From contig JBLHIH010000149.1 of NCBI GenBank assembly GCA_047616645.1, positions 1-9,121 on the forward strand: 9,121 nt of DNA, written 5' to 3'. The position numbers and the translations under genes are program-made. Positions 1 through 6,934 of the stretch are shown piece after piece; the stretch's first letter is position 1; each line of letters begins with the position of its first letter. The notes below the pieces were generated by a model that worked only from the letters and a program-made list of their open reading frames with translations, was not told where the DNA came from and did no database searches. The DNA comes from JAHRVQ01 sp047616645. Lineage in GTDB: Bacteria > Pseudomonadota > Gammaproteobacteria > Pseudomonadales > Azotimanducaceae.

Positions 1-735
1 ATCATCAATGGTTCAAAGATCTGGACCAGCCTTGGCTCCTATGCGAAATACATGATTCTACTCGCTAGAACATCAAGCGAGGGCCCCAACAAGTACGCTG
101 GGTTAAGCTTCTTCCTGGCACCAATGAAGGTAGAGGGTATCGACCCGCAACCTATCAAAAAGTTGACCAGCGAATATGGCTTTTGTCAGACATTTTTCAA
201 CGATGCACGCATTCCAGAAAATTGTATTATGGGTAGTGAAGGCGAAGGTTGGCAGGTTGCGATGTCAACTTTGATGTTCGAGCGTGGCAATGTAGGTGGT
301 CAAGCTGGTGGACTGGCGATGATGGACATCAACGTCAATGATGTTCTGGAACTTGCTAAGCGTTCTACGCGAAATGGAAAACCCGCATTGGAAGACCCGT
401 TAATTAAAGATCAAATGGTACAGTTTCTTATCGAAGCAAAGAGCAATTCCTTAATGTCTTCCAAAGCAAACATTGCCGCTTTGAATACTGAACGTCCTAC
501 CGCAATTGCGATGTCTGGAAAACTGAGAAGCACCGAACTCAAACGTCGTTTCTGTCAATTTTCACTATCGTTGCAGGGGGCCAATGGCGCTCGCTTTATT
601 TCACCTGATGCTGTTGACGGCGGCAAATGGCAACGTATTTACTTCAATTCATTCTCTGCAACCATAGGCGGCGGCACTACCCAGGTTCAGTACAATATTA
701 TGGGTGAGCGAGTGCTCGGCCTGCCAAAGAGCTAG
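1..735 (+). CDS. Acyl-CoA dehydrogenase, 5'-truncated by window edge
   Basis: The reading frame is open from base 1 and ends at TAG 733-735, giving 244 residues. It lacks about the first 150 residues of a usual ~400-residue acyl-CoA dehydrogenase. These FAD enzymes introduce the alpha-beta double bond into acyl-CoA in beta-oxidation. The fragment opens with the middle-domain motif IINGSKIWTS (fragment residues 1-10), which lies near the flavin in this family. It then shows LMFERGNVGG (91-100) at the start of the C-terminal helical domain and ends with GGGTTQVQ...ERVLGLPKS, the usual C-terminal FAD-contacting signature. Glu94 in FER aligns by eye with the catalytic base of isovaleryl-CoA dehydrogenase-type enzymes. 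The next gene, 8 bp downstream, encodes a second, divergent acyl-CoA dehydrogenase, so the two probably form a heteromeric enzyme. The family call is firm; the substrate is unknown. Confidence 0.95.
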   Translation: MINGSKIWTSLGSYAKYMILLARTSSEGPNKYAGLSFFLAPMKVEGIDPQPIKKLTSEYGFCQTFFNDARIPENCIMGSEGEGWQVAMSTLMFERGNVGGQAGGLAMMDINVNDVLELAKRSTRNGKPALEDPLIKDQMVQFLIEAKSNSLMSSKANIAALNTERPTAIAMSGKLRSTELKRRFCQFSLSLQGANGARFISPDAVDGGKWQRIYFNSFSATIGGGTTQVQYNIMGERVLGLPKS

Positions 736-743
736 GAATTTAT

Positions 744-1856
744 ATGAAAAATAAAATTAGTTTTACTGAAGAACAAGGCATGTTGCTGGATACGGCAATG
801 GACTTTTGTAGCAAAAATTCTCCCATCAATTTGGTTCGTAGCAGAATAGAGGAAGAACAAAGTTTACCTGCAGACCTCTGGGGGTCGATGGTCGAATTAG
901 GTTGGACAGGTATAACGATTCCGGAAGCTTATGGTGGCCTTGGTCTGGGCTTTAGCGAACTTGTACCGGTAGTAGAAGCCATGGGACGCAATTTAATGGC
1001 AACGCCATTGATCTGTTCAGCAATTGCCGCCAATACTTTATCGCTGGCTGGAAGCGAAAGCCAGAAATCACGCTGGCTACCAAAGATTGCCTCTGGCGCG
1101 ATCGCAACTATCGCCGTCGTTGAGCCCAGTGGCAGTTGGTTGCTCGATGAACCAGGGTGTACTGGGACTATTGAGGGTGAGTCAATTCAACTTACAGGTA
1201 CAAAGAATTTTGTACTGGACGCGACGATTGCTGAAGTTACCTTGGTCTCTATTATGATCGGCAATCAAGCAAGATTATTACTGTTAGAAAAATCAAGTAT
1301 CCCGAATGAGGCCCTAGTTCGTGAAGTGGTTATTGATGAAACCAGACGCTGCTACCAACTCACGCTTGATGGCATCAGTGTTTCTGTGGAAAACCTACTT
1401 CCGGTAACCTGTTTCGATCAGATTGAACATGCAGCGATCTTGCTTCTGTCCGCGGAAATGGCTGGAGGTCATGCTAGTACGCTTAACCTGATTATCGAAT
1501 ATTTGAATACTCGGAAACAGTTCGGTCGCCTTATCGGCAGTTATCAAGCGCTTAAACATCCAACTGTAGACATTTTGGTTGGCCTAGAAGCAACTCGCTC
1601 GCACCTCTATCACGCTGCGACGGTCCTCGACTCAGGAAGTGCTGAAGACGCGGAAATCGCACTTAGCATGCTGAAAGCAGTAGCGAGTGAAGGTTTTACA
1701 TTTGCCGGTGACAGAGCTATTCAGTTTCATGGGGGTTTCGGCTTCACTTATGAGTGTGATGCGCAGATGTATTTGCGCCGAGCACTGTGGTGTCAGCACC
1801 AGTTCGGAGACGAAGTTCATCATCGCCAGTTGTTGGGGCAGCTACTTATAGATTAG
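744..1856 (+). CDS. Acyl-CoA dehydrogenase, short partner-type subunit
   Basis: This 370-residue protein is a full-length acyl-CoA dehydrogenase of the shorter class. It starts at ATG 744 behind GGAA (736-739), only 8 bp after the preceding dehydrogenase stop, so translation is probably coupled. The N-terminal helical domain includes ELGWTGITIPEAYGGLGLG (51-69). The middle beta domain carries GTKNFVLDA (152-160). The C-terminal domain has RKQFGR (257-262), QALKH (268-272) and QFHGGFGFTYECDAQ (327-341), the FAD and dimer-contact signatures. By eye, the position of medium-chain dehydrogenase Glu376 is occupied by Gln341. The alternative base position, Glu254 of isovaleryl-CoA dehydrogenase, also seems non-acidic. 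It may therefore be the non-catalytic half of an alpha2-beta2 enzyme with the upstream gene, as known for FadE28-FadE29-type pairs of steroid catabolism. Family membership is firm; pairing and substrate are inferred. Confidence 0.95.
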   Translation: MKNKISFTEEQGMLLDTAMDFCSKNSPINLVRSRIEEEQSLPADLWGSMVELGWTGITIPEAYGGLGLGFSELVPVVEAMGRNLMATPLICSAIAANTLSLAGSESQKSRWLPKIASGAIATIAVVEPSGSWLLDEPGCTGTIEGESIQLTGTKNFVLDATIAEVTLVSIMIGNQARLLLLEKSSIPNEALVREVVIDETRRCYQLTLDGISVSVENLLPVTCFDQIEHAAILLLSAEMAGGHASTLNLIIEYLNTRKQFGRLIGSYQALKHPTVDILVGLEATRSHLYHAATVLDSGSAEDAEIALSMLKAVASEGFTFAGDRAIQFHGGFGFTYECDAQMYLRRALWCQHQFGDEVHHRQLLGQLLID

Positions 1857-1873
1857 AAGCTTTTAGATAAGGC

Positions 1874-1879
1874 AGGAGG
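1874..1879 (+). promoter_or_regulatory. Strong Shine-Dalgarno of the LLM oxidoreductase gene
   Basis: AGGAGG lies 7 nt before ATG 1887, fixing the start of the LLM-class oxidoreductase. It is the strongest ribosome-binding site in the left operon, which suggests this gene is translated independently of the preceding dehydrogenase, whose stop is 30 bp upstream. Confidence 0.8.
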
Positions 1880-1886
1880 AGACCAT

Positions 1887-2897
1887 ATGAAAATAATCAC
1901 AGGCATATCCGCCCACAACCTGAATAAGGTCGGGGCAGAAGTAAAGGAAATTGAAGAGAATGGTTTCTCCACCATATCTACTCAGGAAAACCGTCATGAT
2001 GCGTTTCTGCCTCTCGCTGTCGCAGCAACCCATACCAGTATCTTGGAATTGCGCACCAGTATTTCCATTGCCTTTGCCCGCAGCCCAATGTCGAGCGCCA
2101 TGATGTCGTGGGATTTGCAAGCCGCATCAAACGGTCGATTCACCTTGGGCATTGGTAGTCAAGTAAAGGGCCACAACATCAGACGTTTTAGCGTTCCCTG
2201 GAGCGCGCCCGCGCCGAGGATGCGAGAGTATGTCCAAGCTGTTCGGGCGATTTGGGATTGTTGGGAGAACGATACTCGCCTTGATTATCAGGGAGAGCAT
2301 TATCAGTTTTCATTGATGACCCCTAACTTTACGCCGGAAAAACTAAACTGCAAATTACCGAAGATTGAAGTGGCCGCGGTTGGTCCAGTGATGATGAAGG
2401 TAGCGGCAGAGGAATGTGATGGCGTCATGCTTCATGGTTTCTGTACGCGAAAGTACCTTGAGGAAGTTGTTACACCCAGATTAATAAAGGGGCTAAAAAA
2501 CAGTGGGCGTAAACGAGAAGATTTCGAAATATCAGGCGGTGGATTTGTCGCCACTGGCCCAGATGATGAGGCCGTTAACAAAATGTTCGAATGGATCAGG
2601 ATGAGGGTCGGGTTTTATGGCTCGACACCTTCTTATTGGCCAGTCTTTGAGGCGCATGGGCTTGAAGATCTTGGACTAAAGCTCAATGATATGTCCAAGA
2701 AAGGGCAATGGGATGAAATGACCCGAGAAATTTCTGATGACGTCGTGTATTTATTTGCTGCAGTGGGTCGACACGATCAGCTTGTTAATGCGCTAAGCGA
2801 ACGGTTTGGAGGGCTGGTTGACTATGTAGGATTGCCAGCAGATACACCAGCTGATGTACTGCAGGATGTTCTGACTATAGACAGTGCAGTAGCTTAA
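1887..2897 (+). CDS. LLM-class flavin/F420-dependent oxidoreductase (TIGR03617-like)
   Basis: This is a 336-residue luciferase-like TIM-barrel oxidoreductase. Members use reduced FMN or deazaflavin F420 to oxidise or reduce organic substrates. The signature run is FTLGIGSQVKGH (85-96), then RRFSVPWSAPAPRMREYVQA (99-118). This matches, from memory, the actinobacterial MSMEG_2256-type subfamily annotated as F420-dependent (TIGR03617). Further family features are LDYQGEHYQFSLMTP (132-146), the EVAAVGPVMMKVAAEECDGV region (161-180) and the C-terminal VGLPADTPADV (314-324). The start at 1887 is set by a strong Shine-Dalgarno, and the N-terminus begins directly with the first barrel strand. The gene lies between the paired acyl-CoA dehydrogenases and an MFS transporter, so it probably acts in the same catabolic route. 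Whether this host makes F420 cannot be seen here; FMN is an equally possible cofactor. Family confidence is high, cofactor and reaction low. Confidence 0.9.
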   Translation: MKIITGISAHNLNKVGAEVKEIEENGFSTISTQENRHDAFLPLAVAATHTSILELRTSISIAFARSPMSSAMMSWDLQAASNGRFTLGIGSQVKGHNIRRFSVPWSAPAPRMREYVQAVRAIWDCWENDTRLDYQGEHYQFSLMTPNFTPEKLNCKLPKIEVAAVGPVMMKVAAEECDGVMLHGFCTRKYLEEVVTPRLIKGLKNSGRKREDFEISGGGFVATGPDDEAVNKMFEWIRMRVGFYGSTPSYWPVFEAHGLEDLGLKLNDMSKKGQWDEMTREISDDVVYLFAAVGRHDQLVNALSERFGGLVDYVGLPADTPADVLQDVLTIDSAVA

Positions 2898-2902
2898 TCC
2901 TG

Positions 2903-4165
2903 ATGTTCCCGTCTGGTTCACTTGCCCCTCTCGCTAATCCAAATTTTAGATACCTAATTGCCGGGTTCGCAATTGGTCAAATGTTGATGCCGCTACAATT
3001 CATTACACAGATTTTGTGGGTACAACATAACGCACCAGAGGACATCTGGTTGATTCTTGTCGCTTTTATTGCCACCTGTCGAGGTGTCGGCGCACTGGTA
3101 TTTGGTCTTTACGGTGGCGCTTTAGCTGATCGCTACAATCGCAAAACCATACTGCTCATCATTTTGTGCCTTCAAATTGTGACGACGGCGGGCATTGCTG
3201 GACTGATGTTTATGGACGTTGGTGATAAAATTGGCTTTGCTATCTTCTTTGTACTCACTTTTATAGGCTCTGGGCTCCAGAGTATTGACGGCCCAACAAG
3301 ACTTTCCATCGTGCCCGACGTACTGGGTCCTGAACTCACATCGGCAGGCATGTCGCTTAATCAGGTTGCTGGTCAGGTAGCGATGCCTGTGGCAATGTTA
3401 TTTACGGGTATGTTGATTGATAGCCTTGGATTTGGTGGAGCCTACCTGTTTAGTATCTTCGGTCTCATGTTGTCGATCTTCTGTATCGCTATGATGTCTT
3501 ATGTGCCCGATCCAAAACAGGTTTCTAGAAATCGGCAACGATACGGTGTACTTGAGGCCATCAATGATGTACGAATTGGTTTACGTTATGCGAAAGATCA
3601 CAAGATAATCTGGTGGGTCATTATCCTAATGGTGACCATGATGAGTTTTGGGTACCCGGCAACAGCAAGTTTAGGACCCACGTGGGTAACGACAGTCATT
3701 GAAGTTGAAATAGCGAAGATGGGTTACGTCGTTATGTTCTGGGGTATTGGATCGTTTATCGCGGCTATTTTTCTGACGCGATACGCGTCCATAAAACAAC
3801 GCGGCATGATGTTGGTGGCGGGAGCCATTCTTTTTAGTGTCTCTTTTGTTGTTTTTACCTCGGATCATACGCCCCTTAACGCGATCATTGGCAATGTTGG
3901 ATTGGGTGCAGGCATGACCATGACAATGGTGTCGAGTACGATTCTCATTCAACATCTTGTGCCCAACGAAATACGCGGACGCATCATGAGTATTTTCCAG
4001 ATGAACATGGCTTTGGCTCAATTAATGACAATGCCGGTTGCCTTGTTGGGACAATGGTTAACCTTGCAGGTATTATTCCCCTATCTAGCAGTGATTACGC
4101 TTGGCATGGTTATTCTCATTGTCGTGTCACAACCACAACTTAGGCAAGCAAGGGTTGAGACATGA
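2903..4165 (+). CDS. MFS transporter (MFS_3 / EntS-like)
   Basis: This 420-residue, highly hydrophobic inner-membrane protein is a major facilitator with about twelve predicted transmembrane segments. The loop after the second segment holds motif A, GGALADRYNRK (71-81), with Asp76, Arg77 and Arg80 conserved. A matching C-terminal-half signature is VPNEIRGRIMSIFQ (353-366), typical of the MFS_3 group that includes the enterobactin exporter EntS. A charged cytoplasmic loop (about 201-235) separates the two six-helix halves. ATG 2903 lies 5 bp after the LLM gene stop, with no clear Shine-Dalgarno, so translational coupling is likely. Proton-driven export or uptake of the compound processed by the neighbouring enzymes is plausible, but neither direction nor substrate can be read from the sequence. 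EntS-like relatives are mostly exporters, which would favour efflux of a toxic intermediate. Confidence 0.9.
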   Translation: MFPSGSLAPLANPNFRYLIAGFAIGQMLMPLQFITQILWVQHNAPEDIWLILVAFIATCRGVGALVFGLYGGALADRYNRKTILLIILCLQIVTTAGIAGLMFMDVGDKIGFAIFFVLTFIGSGLQSIDGPTRLSIVPDVLGPELTSAGMSLNQVAGQVAMPVAMLFTGMLIDSLGFGGAYLFSIFGLMLSIFCIAMMSYVPDPKQVSRNRQRYGVLEAINDVRIGLRYAKDHKIIWWVIILMVTMMSFGYPATASLGPTWVTTVIEVEIAKMGYVVMFWGIGSFIAAIFLTRYASIKQRGMMLVAGAILFSVSFVVFTSDHTPLNAIIGNVGLGAGMTMTMVSSTILIQHLVPNEIRGRIMSIFQMNMALAQLMTMPVALLGQWLTLQVLFPYLAVITLGMVILIVVSQPQLRQARVET

Positions 4166-4230
4166 TGGAAGAATTTAACAAAAAATTATCTATTCGCTCA
4201 CAACTAAGCAGTAAAGGAACAATTCTATGA
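4162..4230 (+). CDS. Putative 22-residue bridging ORF between MFS and SDR genes
   Basis: A short ORF starts at ATG 4162 (a second ATG follows at 4165) and ends at TGA 4228-4230. Its start overlaps the MFS stop as ATGA, and its stop overlaps the SDR start as ATGA. AAGGG (4150-4154) lies 7 nt upstream, a fair ribosome-binding site. The 22-residue product (MMEEFNKKLSIRSQLSSKGT, then Ile-Leu) is polar and has no recognisable domain or signal peptide. It fills the only appreciable gap of the left operon. It could be a small protein, a coupling cistron passing ribosomes from MFS to SDR, or chance. Low confidence. Confidence 0.3.
   Translation: MMEEFNKKLSIRSQLSSKGTIL
4213..4218 (+). promoter_or_regulatory. 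Shine-Dalgarno of the SDR gene
   Basis: AAAGGA sits 8 nt before ATG 4227 and supports that start. It lies inside the 22-codon bridging ORF, so ribosomes translating that ORF would pass over it. Confidence 0.7.
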
Positions 4231-5006
4231 CAGAGTTTTCAAACCCCAATTTTTCTTTAGACCTAAAGGGTCAAGTAGCACTGGTGACTGGCACGACTTC
4301 CGGTCTAGGTCATAGATTTGCAAAAGTACTCGCGAAGTGTGGTGCCGCGGTTGTGCTAACCGGCAGACGTGTTGAAAAACTAGAAAAGCTCGCAGAAGAA
4401 ATTCGCGCAGAAGGCGGGACTTGTGAACCCATCGCAATGGATATGATGGATCGTGCCAATATCAAAGCCGTCGTCGCAGAAGCGGAAGAGAAACTCGGCA
4501 CTATTACCATCCTAGTCAACAACGCAGGTATTCCCGATGCACAAAGAGCGATCAAAATGTCAGATGAATTGATTGATAATGTTTTTGATACCAACCTCGT
4601 TGGGCCTTATGTGCTCTCTTGTGAAATTGCACGCAGACTGATCGATAAAAAATTACCGGGGCGTATGGTGAACATCGCATCCATTGCTGCCTTCAATGTC
4701 ACAGCACAATCAAGTGCGTCACTCTATTCTCTGACTAAAGCAGGTGTCGTGAGAATGACTGAGGCACTGGCTGTTGAATGGTCACGATTTCATATCAACG
4801 TAAACTGCATTGCACCCGGTGCTTTCTCTTCTGAAATGATGGATGGCATGCTTGAACGCATTGGTGATATCAGTCAGGGATTCCCGAGAAAACGTATTTG
4901 TGATCCCGCGCAAATGGATAGCACCTTACTATTTCTGGTTTCACCTTCTTCAGAGTGTGTGACCGGTACGGTCATAAAAGTCGATGATGGCCAAGGGGCG
5001 AGATAG
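4227..5006 (+). CDS. Short-chain dehydrogenase/reductase (classical SDR, FabG-like)
   Basis: This 259-residue protein is a classical SDR that oxidises or reduces a hydroxyl/keto group with NAD(P)(H). The Rossmann dinucleotide motif TGTTSGLG (21-28) follows beta-1 (VALVTG). NNAG (98-101) and Asn123 (DTNLVG) are conserved. The active site has Tyr167 and Lys171 (YSLTK), with Ser152 in NIASIAAF as the likely catalytic serine. Ser152 to Tyr167 is 15 residues against 13 in FabG, implying a two-residue insertion in the loop. CIAPGAF (194-200) is the usual PG motif after the active site. Arg47-Arg48 after beta-2 (LTGRR) suggests NADP(H) preference, though this is not proof. It is the last gene of the rightward operon. 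A 3-hydroxyacyl-CoA or ring-hydroxyl dehydrogenase role would fit the neighbouring acyl-CoA dehydrogenases. Substrate unknown. Confidence 0.95.
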   Translation: MTEFSNPNFSLDLKGQVALVTGTTSGLGHRFAKVLAKCGAAVVLTGRRVEKLEKLAEEIRAEGGTCEPIAMDMMDRANIKAVVAEAEEKLGTITILVNNAGIPDAQRAIKMSDELIDNVFDTNLVGPYVLSCEIARRLIDKKLPGRMVNIASIAAFNVTAQSSASLYSLTKAGVVRMTEALAVEWSRFHINVNCIAPGAFSSEMMDGMLERIGDISQGFPRKRICDPAQMDSTLLFLVSPSSECVTGTVIKVDDGQGAR

Positions 5007-5016
5007 GCGCTAAGGC

Positions 5017-5658
5017 TTATTCCAAGTCCTGTTTCTTGCCTTTGAATTCACATAAATCGTAAATGACACAAGCACCGCAGCGGGGATTGCGAGCGGTGCA
5101 GACGTATCGCCCGTGTAATATGAACCAGTTATGGGCATCTAGCATAAATTCGTTTGGTATTACCTTTACCAATTTCTCCTCAACCTTTCTGACATCTTTG
5201 CCAGGGGCAAAGTTAATTCTGTTTGATAGCCGGAATATGTGTGTATCGACGGCCATTGTTGGATGACCAAATGCAGTATTCAGAACGACGTTAGCGGTTT
5301 TTCTACCAACCCCAGGCAGTGCCTCTAGATCTTCTCGATTGTCCGGTACGATTGAATCATGAGTATCGATAAGTATTTTGCAGGTCTTAATTACGTTCGC
5401 TGCTTTACTGTTGTAAAGACCGATGGTCCTAATGTGTTTCTTCAATCCCGCTAAGCCTAGTTTGTGAATAGCCTCTGGTGTATTCGCCACTTTATAAAGT
5501 TTGTCTGTCGCTTTGTTCACAGAAATATCTGTCGCTTGTGCAGACAAGAGAACGGCGATCAGTAGCTCAAAGTGGCTATTGAAGTTTAGCTCTGTTGTCG
5601 GGCTAGGGTTTTCATCTCTAAGCAGAGATAAAATTTTAATGCGTTTTTCCCGATTCAT
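5017..5658 (-). CDS. nth: Endonuclease III (DNA glycosylase/AP lyase)
   Basis: This 213-residue base-excision-repair enzyme removes oxidised pyrimidines and cleaves the abasic site. It aligns with E. coli Nth almost without gaps, and its key residues fall at the same numbers: the helix-hairpin-helix LPGVGRKTA (114-122) with catalytic Lys120, Asp138 in VDTHIFR, and the [4Fe-4S] ligands Cys187, Cys194, Cys197 and Cys203. The N-terminal PSPTTELNF and LLIAVLLSAQATD (32-44) are family hallmarks. The ATG at 5658 has no convincing Shine-Dalgarno. It lies 27 bp after rsxE within a 9-bp direct repeat. The position at the end of the rsx operon is the standard gammaproteobacterial arrangement. Its stop is 10 bp from the convergent SDR stop. 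Confidence 0.98.
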   Translation of the reverse strand: MNREKRIKILSLLRDENPSPTTELNFNSHFELLIAVLLSAQATDISVNKATDKLYKVANTPEAIHKLGLAGLKKHIRTIGLYNSKAANVIKTCKILIDTHDSIVPDNREDLEALPGVGRKTANVVLNTAFGHPTMAVDTHIFRLSNRINFAPGKDVRKVEEKLVKVIPNEFMLDAHNWFILHGRYVCTARNPRCGACVIYDLCEFKGKKQDLE

Positions 5659-5676
5659 AATAAAGAGTTCATAATA
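5654..5676 (-). repeat. 9-bp direct repeat spanning the nth start codon
   Basis: TATTATGAA occurs twice on the minus strand (5676-5668 and 5662-5654), 14 bp apart. The second copy contains the nth ATG. The first contains an out-of-frame ATG (5672-5670) that opens a five-codon reading frame, ATG AAC TCT TTA TTA TGA, whose stop overlaps the nth start as ATGA. The repeat is exact, but it is short and AT-rich, so it may be chance. Confidence 0.5.
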
Positions 5677-5685
5677 GCGAGTTCG

Positions 5686-6366
5686 TTAAGTAATTTGTTT
5701 TGCGATGATGGTTTCAGTGGATCTACTTTTTACACTCGTCATTTGAATCCAGTTTTTTAAAGCAATAAGGCAGCCAAAACAAATGAAGGCCCCTGGTGGA
5801 AGTGCAATCAATAAAAAGCTGTCGATGGGTAAGCGAACAATCCAGTCTTCATTTACACCGCCTAAAATAAGATGCATTTGACTGAATAAACTCGCCTGCC
5901 CCAAGCCTTCCCGAATGAATCCCATCGCCAATATGGCAAGCATAAAGCCCAAGCCCATCATAAAGCCATCAACAATGGATTCAATTATAGGGTTTCTACT
6001 CGCGAAACTTTCACTTCTGCCTAGTACTGCGCAATTGGTCACGATAAGTGCGACAAATAAACCAATGATCTGATGGATTTCATAGAACCAGGTTTGGAGG
6101 GCTAAGTCAGCAAGTGTCACAAAACTGGCAATAATCATTATCTGAGTAGGTAATCTTGTGGTCTCATCAAGCCATGGTTTTATAAGGCTGATGATGAAGT
6201 TGGAAGCCGTTAGAACGATTAGCGTAATAAGACCCAGTACAAGGCTATTTACAACGGTATTTGATACTGCCAGCAGAGGGCATAGCCCTAACAATTGAAC
6301 TAGGGCAGGATTCTGGTGCCATAATCCATCAAGGGAAAGTTTGCCTAAGCGAGAAGCGCTATTCAT
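5686..6366 (-). CDS. rsxE: Rsx/Rnf electron transport complex membrane subunit E
   Basis: This 226-residue integral membrane protein with about six helices is homologous to NqrD. It pairs with RsxA in the membrane core of the Rnf/Rsx complex, which couples electron transfer to ion movement or, in E. coli, reduces the SoxR sensor. Signatures are LLGLCPLLAVSN (25-36) and LIVTNCAVLGR (107-117). Cys29 and Cys112 correspond to the cysteines that help hold the intramembrane [2Fe-2S] cluster in NqrD/E-type pairs. GLWHQNPALVQLLG at the N-terminus and LPPGAFICFG (189-198) match E. coli RsxE. I chose ATG 6366 over an upstream GTG at 6402 because homology begins there and AAGGG lies 8 nt upstream. The gene overlaps the end of rsxG by 8 bp. 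Confidence 0.95.
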   Translation of the reverse strand: MNSASRLGKLSLDGLWHQNPALVQLLGLCPLLAVSNTVVNSLVLGLITLIVLTASNFIISLIKPWLDETTRLPTQIMIIASFVTLADLALQTWFYEIHQIIGLFVALIVTNCAVLGRSESFASRNPIIESIVDGFMMGLGFMLAILAMGFIREGLGQASLFSQMHLILGGVNEDWIVRLPIDSFLLIALPPGAFICFGCLIALKNWIQMTSVKSRSTETIIAKQIT

Positions 6367-6934
6367 CTCTATTACCCTTGGTATAGCTCTTGGTATTGCC
6401 ACTCTGTCGTTTTGGGTCAGTGTTATAAGCAGCTAAGCCTTCTTTGACAGCAGCGACTACTGCACGTGGTGTAATGGTTGCTCCTGTAAACTGATCAAAA
6501 TCGCCACCATCCTTCTTTACATCCCAATGTACTGATTGAAGGTTGTGCTTGTTAAATGAAAGAATCCAATCAGAAACATCAATGTCGAGATCATCTCCTA
6601 AACCGGGTGTTTCGTTGTGTTTGCTCACTCGTACACCCATGACCCTGTTATCTGTAGAGATAGCTAGCCACATGATAATTTCGCCGTTATAACCCGCAAG
6701 CGTTTGTATTTCGAAAATGTGACCAACTAAGGCGTCATTGAATGTGACTTCAAAATACTGATCACTGATTTCTCTGACTTCAGCTTGTGAATTACCAATA
6801 AGATCTTGCAGTTGTCGCAAGGCATATTGCTCCTTGTTAACTGTAATGAGCGCTTTAGTACTAGAGTGTGTTAAACCCAATGCGAGAGCGCACAAAAAGG
6901 CAATGACGGTGAGTCTTAAGATAATAAGATTCAT
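6359..6934 (-). CDS. rsxG: Rsx/Rnf electron transport complex subunit G (covalent FMN)
   Basis: This 191-residue membrane-anchored flavoprotein has one N-terminal transmembrane helix (about 4-22) followed by a periplasmic FMN-binding domain. The ApbE flavinylation motif is FTGAT (149-153), and the FMN is expected on Thr153. The ETPGLGD motif (108-114) and the DQFTGATITPRAVV stretch are standard RsxG/NqrC features. It carries electrons through the periplasmic side of the complex between other flavin and iron-sulfur sites. Its ATG at 6934 overlaps the rsxD stop (ATGA) and is preceded by an unusually long Shine-Dalgarno. A flavin transferase (ApbE) is needed but is not encoded in this window. 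The polar C-terminal tail (172-191) overlaps the start of rsxE. Confidence 0.95.
   Translation of the reverse strand: MNLIILRLTVIAFLCALALGLTHSSTKALITVNKEQYALRQLQDLIGNSQAEVREISDQYFEVTFNDALVGHIFEIQTLAGYNGEIIMWLAISTDNRVMGVRVSKHNETPGLGDDLDIDVSDWILSFNKHNLQSVHWDVKKDGGDFDQFTGATITPRAVVAAVKEGLAAYNTDPKRQSGNTKSYTKGNRDE

Noticed and set aside
161..171. Unusual TAAT flavinylation motif in RsxD (residues 164-167 of the protein encoded at 6931-7917) as evidence of lost FMN. Positions given here are protein residues.
   Set aside because: E. coli RsxD itself carries SQAT at this site and is flavinylated on the final Thr, so the second position is evidently tolerant.
5012..5042. Possible bidirectional terminator hairpin: AAGGC (5012-5016) could pair with GCCTT (5038-5042).
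   Set aside because: The stem is only 5 bp with a loop of about 21 nt and no T-tract on either strand, so it is not convincing.
6359..6402. Longer rsxE start at GTG 6402, adding 12 residues.
   Set aside because: Homology to RsxE begins at the internal Met, ATG 6366 has an AAGGG site 8 nt upstream, and the longer start would overlap rsxG by 44 bp. With ATG 6366 the two cluster cysteines fall at 29 and 112, as in NqrD.
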